A DNA stretch of 64,000 bases. Origin: JACVCJ01 sp052437175. Lineage in GTDB: Bacteria > Bacteroidota > Bacteroidia > CAIKAF01. The notes under the pieces were generated by a model that ran no database searches, was not told where the DNA came from, and worked only from the letters and a program-made list of their open reading frames with translations. Position 1 is the stretch's first letter; the number at the start of each line of letters is the position of its first letter. Made by a program: the position numbers and the translations under genes. The stretch covers positions 124,001 to 188,000 of the forward strand of contig JBQVOK010000008.1 in assembly GCA_052437175.1 (NCBI GenBank), given 5' to 3'. Below are positions 61,941 through 64,000 of the stretch, one piece after another.

Positions 61941-63578
61941 TTAGCGTCCCTTTTTATCGAAATCCCATACGATCTTCTGGTCGAAACCTTTACGAAGCAC
62001 CACGGGACTGGCCAGGTAGTATATTCTTTCGGGCTGGCGTCCGTCGGGCAGGCTGCCGGTGGTATATACCCCGTCGTTATTCTGGTCGGCCAGGGCTTTC
62101 AGGGAGTAACTTCCCGGCGGTAGTTTACTGAAGGTAAGCAGGGTATCGTTCTCGCCCAGGCGTTTGGTAAGCAGTACTTTGGTGTCGCGCATCAGGGAAA
62201 CGATGAGCGGAGCGCTGCGGTCGGCATGGCGCACGGCCACGTTCAGCTGGGAGTAGTCTTCCACGGGCAGGTAAGAAAATTCGTAACGGGCCGAATCTAC
62301 CGTGTCGCGGGTGGAATAGAGTTCAAATGCCGATCTTTTCCATTCGAGCGTATAGTTTACATCGCTGCGCGGGGTAAAAAAGATATTCCAGAGCAGGGGA
62401 TTGCGGGGCGAGCGTTCCAGGCGGAAGGGATGCGGAACGGTATCTTCCAGCAGTACGATCAGGGAAGAATCGCGCAGGGACACCGGTTTGGAAAAGCTCA
62501 GGGCCAGGGTGTCGTACAGGCTCAGCTCCTTACCCGCCGGCGGGATAAGCGAGATCTGCGGTTTGGATGTTCCCCCGGTCTTCAGTCCGCGGCTGCCGCC
62601 CCCTGCGACCGGCGCCTTACTTTTGAGGGAAACGGTATCTGAAAAATCACGTGCGCTGAGGTAAAACACGGTGGAATCGGCCGGCTGACCACGCAGCCAT
62701 ACGTTCACACTATCGCCGTTGCTGCTGCTGTACACCAGCATTTCGCGCACACCGGCAGAATCTTCGGCACGTATCTGCAGGTCGGGAACGCCTTTGCTGA
62801 ATGTAAAGGAAAAGCGGCCTTCGGTCTCGTATTTCGATTTCAGGAGTTTCAGCGTATCATCGGCAGAGCGGAACAGGCGCAGCTGCAGCGAAGAATCCTG
62901 CCCGGTAGTGATATCGGCGCTGATAAAGGCGATGCCCTCCCCTGCGCGGTCGTAGGTAAGGGAATTATCTTCTTCCTGCAGTGCAAATACCTTATAACTG
63001 CCTTCCCGGATATAGGGAATGGTAAAAAAACCGTCGTCCCGCGAGATGGAATAATAGGTAGGCTTTTCGGTCTTTACGCGCAGCGGGTCGGAACCGGCGT
63101 CGTACAGCAGGATCTTGGCGGCTTTTACACCTTCGTTGGTTTCGGCGTTGCGCACGTAGCCGCTGAAGCTGCCCGAGTCGATCTTTGTGCCGGTAGAGAA
63201 TACAAAAAGCTGTTCGTCGAGCGGGTTGCCCTCGTTCAGGTCCTTGATGGCGCCCTGCAGACGTACGGTGTACGTGGTATTGGGCAGCAGGGTATCTTTT
63301 ATTTTAATAAGCAGGCTTTTGTTCCCGGCTATGAACTGCGGGGCATTTTTCAGTACCGGTGAGAAGTATACATGCCGCGTGGGATCGTCTACCGTAATAA
63401 ATTCGTTAAAGCTGAGACGTATTTCTTTACCGCTGAAGCCCGTGCTGAAGGTATCGGGTTCGGTACGCGTCATTACCGGCGGGGTCATGTCCTTGTCGCC
63501 ACCCGTGAGGGGCACGATCTTGGCACAGGCGCAGAGGAAAAGTACCGGAACAAAAAGCAGCAGGTGTCTCTTGGTCAT
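61941..63578 (-). CDS. Ig-like domain lipoprotein
   Basis: 545 residues. Lipoprotein signal (LLFVPVLFLCAC), then an SbsA/Big_5-type Ig-like domain: PPVMTRTEPDTFSTGFSGKEI, RLSFNEFI, NTTYTVRLQGAIKDLNEGN. Beta-rich repeats and LADQNNDGVYTTGSLPDGRQPE follow. Found widely in Bacteroidota as a conserved surface lipoprotein; function unknown. It is 3 nt from the fRMsr gene stop. Confidence 0.85.
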   Translation of the reverse strand: MTKRHLLLFVPVLFLCACAKIVPLTGGDKDMTPPVMTRTEPDTFSTGFSGKEIRLSFNEFITVDDPTRHVYFSPVLKNAPQFIAGNKSLLIKIKDTLLPNTTYTVRLQGAIKDLNEGNPLDEQLFVFSTGTKIDSGSFSGYVRNAETNEGVKAAKILLYDAGSDPLRVKTEKPTYYSISRDDGFFTIPYIREGSYKVFALQEEDNSLTYDRAGEGIAFISADITTGQDSSLQLRLFRSADDTLKLLKSKYETEGRFSFTFSKGVPDLQIRAEDSAGVREMLVYSSSNGDSVNVWLRGQPADSTVFYLSARDFSDTVSLKSKAPVAGGGSRGLKTGGTSKPQISLIPPAGKELSLYDTLALSFSKPVSLRDSSLIVLLEDTVPHPFRLERSPRNPLLWNIFFTPRSDVNYTLEWKRSAFELYSTRDTVDSARYEFSYLPVEDYSQLNVAVRHADRSAPLIVSLMRDTKVLLTKRLGENDTLLTFSKLPPGSYSLKALADQNNDGVYTTGSLPDGRQPERIYYLASPVVLRKGFDQKIVWDFDKKGR

Positions 63579-63581
63579 AGG

Positions 63582-64000
63582 CTAAAACAGATCACTTAAC
63601 AGGGCGCACAGACGTTCACAGTTTTCGCGGTCCGTATCGTCGAAATGATTGAATTCGGTACTGTCGATATCCAGCACAGCCAGCACTTCGCCGTTACGCA
63701 ATACGGGCACTACCAGTTCGCTGTTGCTGGCGGCACTGCAGGCGATATGCCCGGGAAATTCGTGTACGTCGGGCACCAGTACGGATGCTTTTTCTTTCCA
63801 GGCGGTACCGCAAACGCCTTTGCCGTAAGCGATGCGTGTGCAGGCCACCGGTCCCTGGAAGGGGCCCAGTACCAGTTCGTTGTTCTTTACCAGGTAGAAG
63901 CCCACCCACCAGAAGTTGAAATGCGTCCTGAGCAGGGCCGACACATTGGCCAGGGAGGCGGTGAGATCGGTCTCGTCCTGCAGCAGGGCCCGGGCTTCTT
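63582..64000 (-). CDS. msrC: free methionine-(R)-sulfoxide reductase, 5' end cut by window
   Basis: The frame is open to the window edge (reading EARALLQDETDLTASLAN before the GTG at 63944), so the gene starts outside. GAF-fold fRMsr marks: NFWWVGFYLV, LGPFQGPVACTRI, GKGVCGTAW, GHIACSAASNSELVVPV, VLDIDSTEFNHFDDTD. The three catalytic/resolving Cys (in VACTR, GVCGT and HIACS) are present. It reduces free methionine-R-sulfoxide. Confidence 0.93.
   Translation of the reverse strand, partial: EARALLQDETDLTASLANVSALLRTHFNFWWVGFYLVKNNELVLGPFQGPVACTRIAYGKGVCGTAWKEKASVLVPDVHEFPGHIACSAASNSELVVPVLRNGEVLAVLDIDSTEFNHFDDTDRENCERLCALLSDLF

Noticed and set aside
1..64000. Insertion sequence, prophage or integrase
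   Set aside because: No transposase, integrase, phage structural gene or terminal repeats could be found in any frame provided or read by eye.

Overview
The window looks like chromosomal DNA of a Bacteroidota member. The evidence is many promoters of the TTTG-N19-TAnnTTTG type, three large secreted proteins ending in type IX secretion (T9SS) sorting domains, a PorW/SprE-like lipoprotein, SusD-era style lipoproteins (DUF4249-like), LytTR/LytS two-component pairs, a one-domain F1 epsilon subunit and many TonB-C-terminal proteins. The moderately high GC and gene complement suggest Chitinophagales or a relative; that placement is inference.

Layout. 1-1244: three tandem small secreted TonB-C-terminal proteins with an FPGC...CF motif. 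1268-6064: an RNA-repair cassette made of a WYL regulator, a divergent non-coding region, a slipin/band-7 protein, a T4 Rnl1-like RNA ligase and a polynucleotide kinase-phosphatase. The non-coding region holds two tRNA-like elements in circularly permuted order (T arm, closed acceptor hairpin, D arm, and in the second an Asn-type GUU anticodon arm). Two matching operator-like repeats sit at the same distance from the two divergent promoters. A fourth FPGC TonB-like gene, interrupted by an in-frame TAG, lies just beyond the cassette (6183-6650). This cassette is the most interesting part of the window.

6671-8839: a small membrane protein and atpD-atpC. 8897-13119: a complete dlt operon (dltC-D-X-B-A), including a 49-residue DltX, unusual in a bacterium with an outer membrane. 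13239-16386: der, a thioredoxin-like protein, a lipoprotein. 16379-20245: an operon of a 138-residue protein, a BtrH-like protein, ABC ATPase, ABC permease and a hotdog thioesterase. 20508-20580: initiator tRNA-Met. 20955-28840: two T9SS-secreted proteins, one with 17 near-identical 49-residue repeats. 29312-32038: LytTR regulator and TPR sensor kinase. 32190-34914: dut, a polysaccharide flippase, an enoyl-CoA hydratase. 35023-39927: a surface pair, CRTAC1/FG-GAP protein and a pentaheme cytochrome, both with T9SS tails. 40099-46131: YiiX-like peptidase, mutS, DUF4249-like lipoprotein, panB, RluA-type pseudouridine synthase. 46200-49122: two full TonB proteins, VanZ, gcvH, acyl-CoA thioesterase. 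49292-56718: rpmH, porW/sprE-like gene, bactofilin, atpZ-like gene, dtd, OmpH/Skp, queD-like gene, DUF5916 barrel. 56711-64000: alpha/beta hydrolase, TIGR01777 epimerase, LytTR/LytS pair, TetR regulator, Ig-like lipoprotein and a partial fRMsr.

All positions and motifs were read by eye from the sequence. Family names come from motif recognition, not from database searches.
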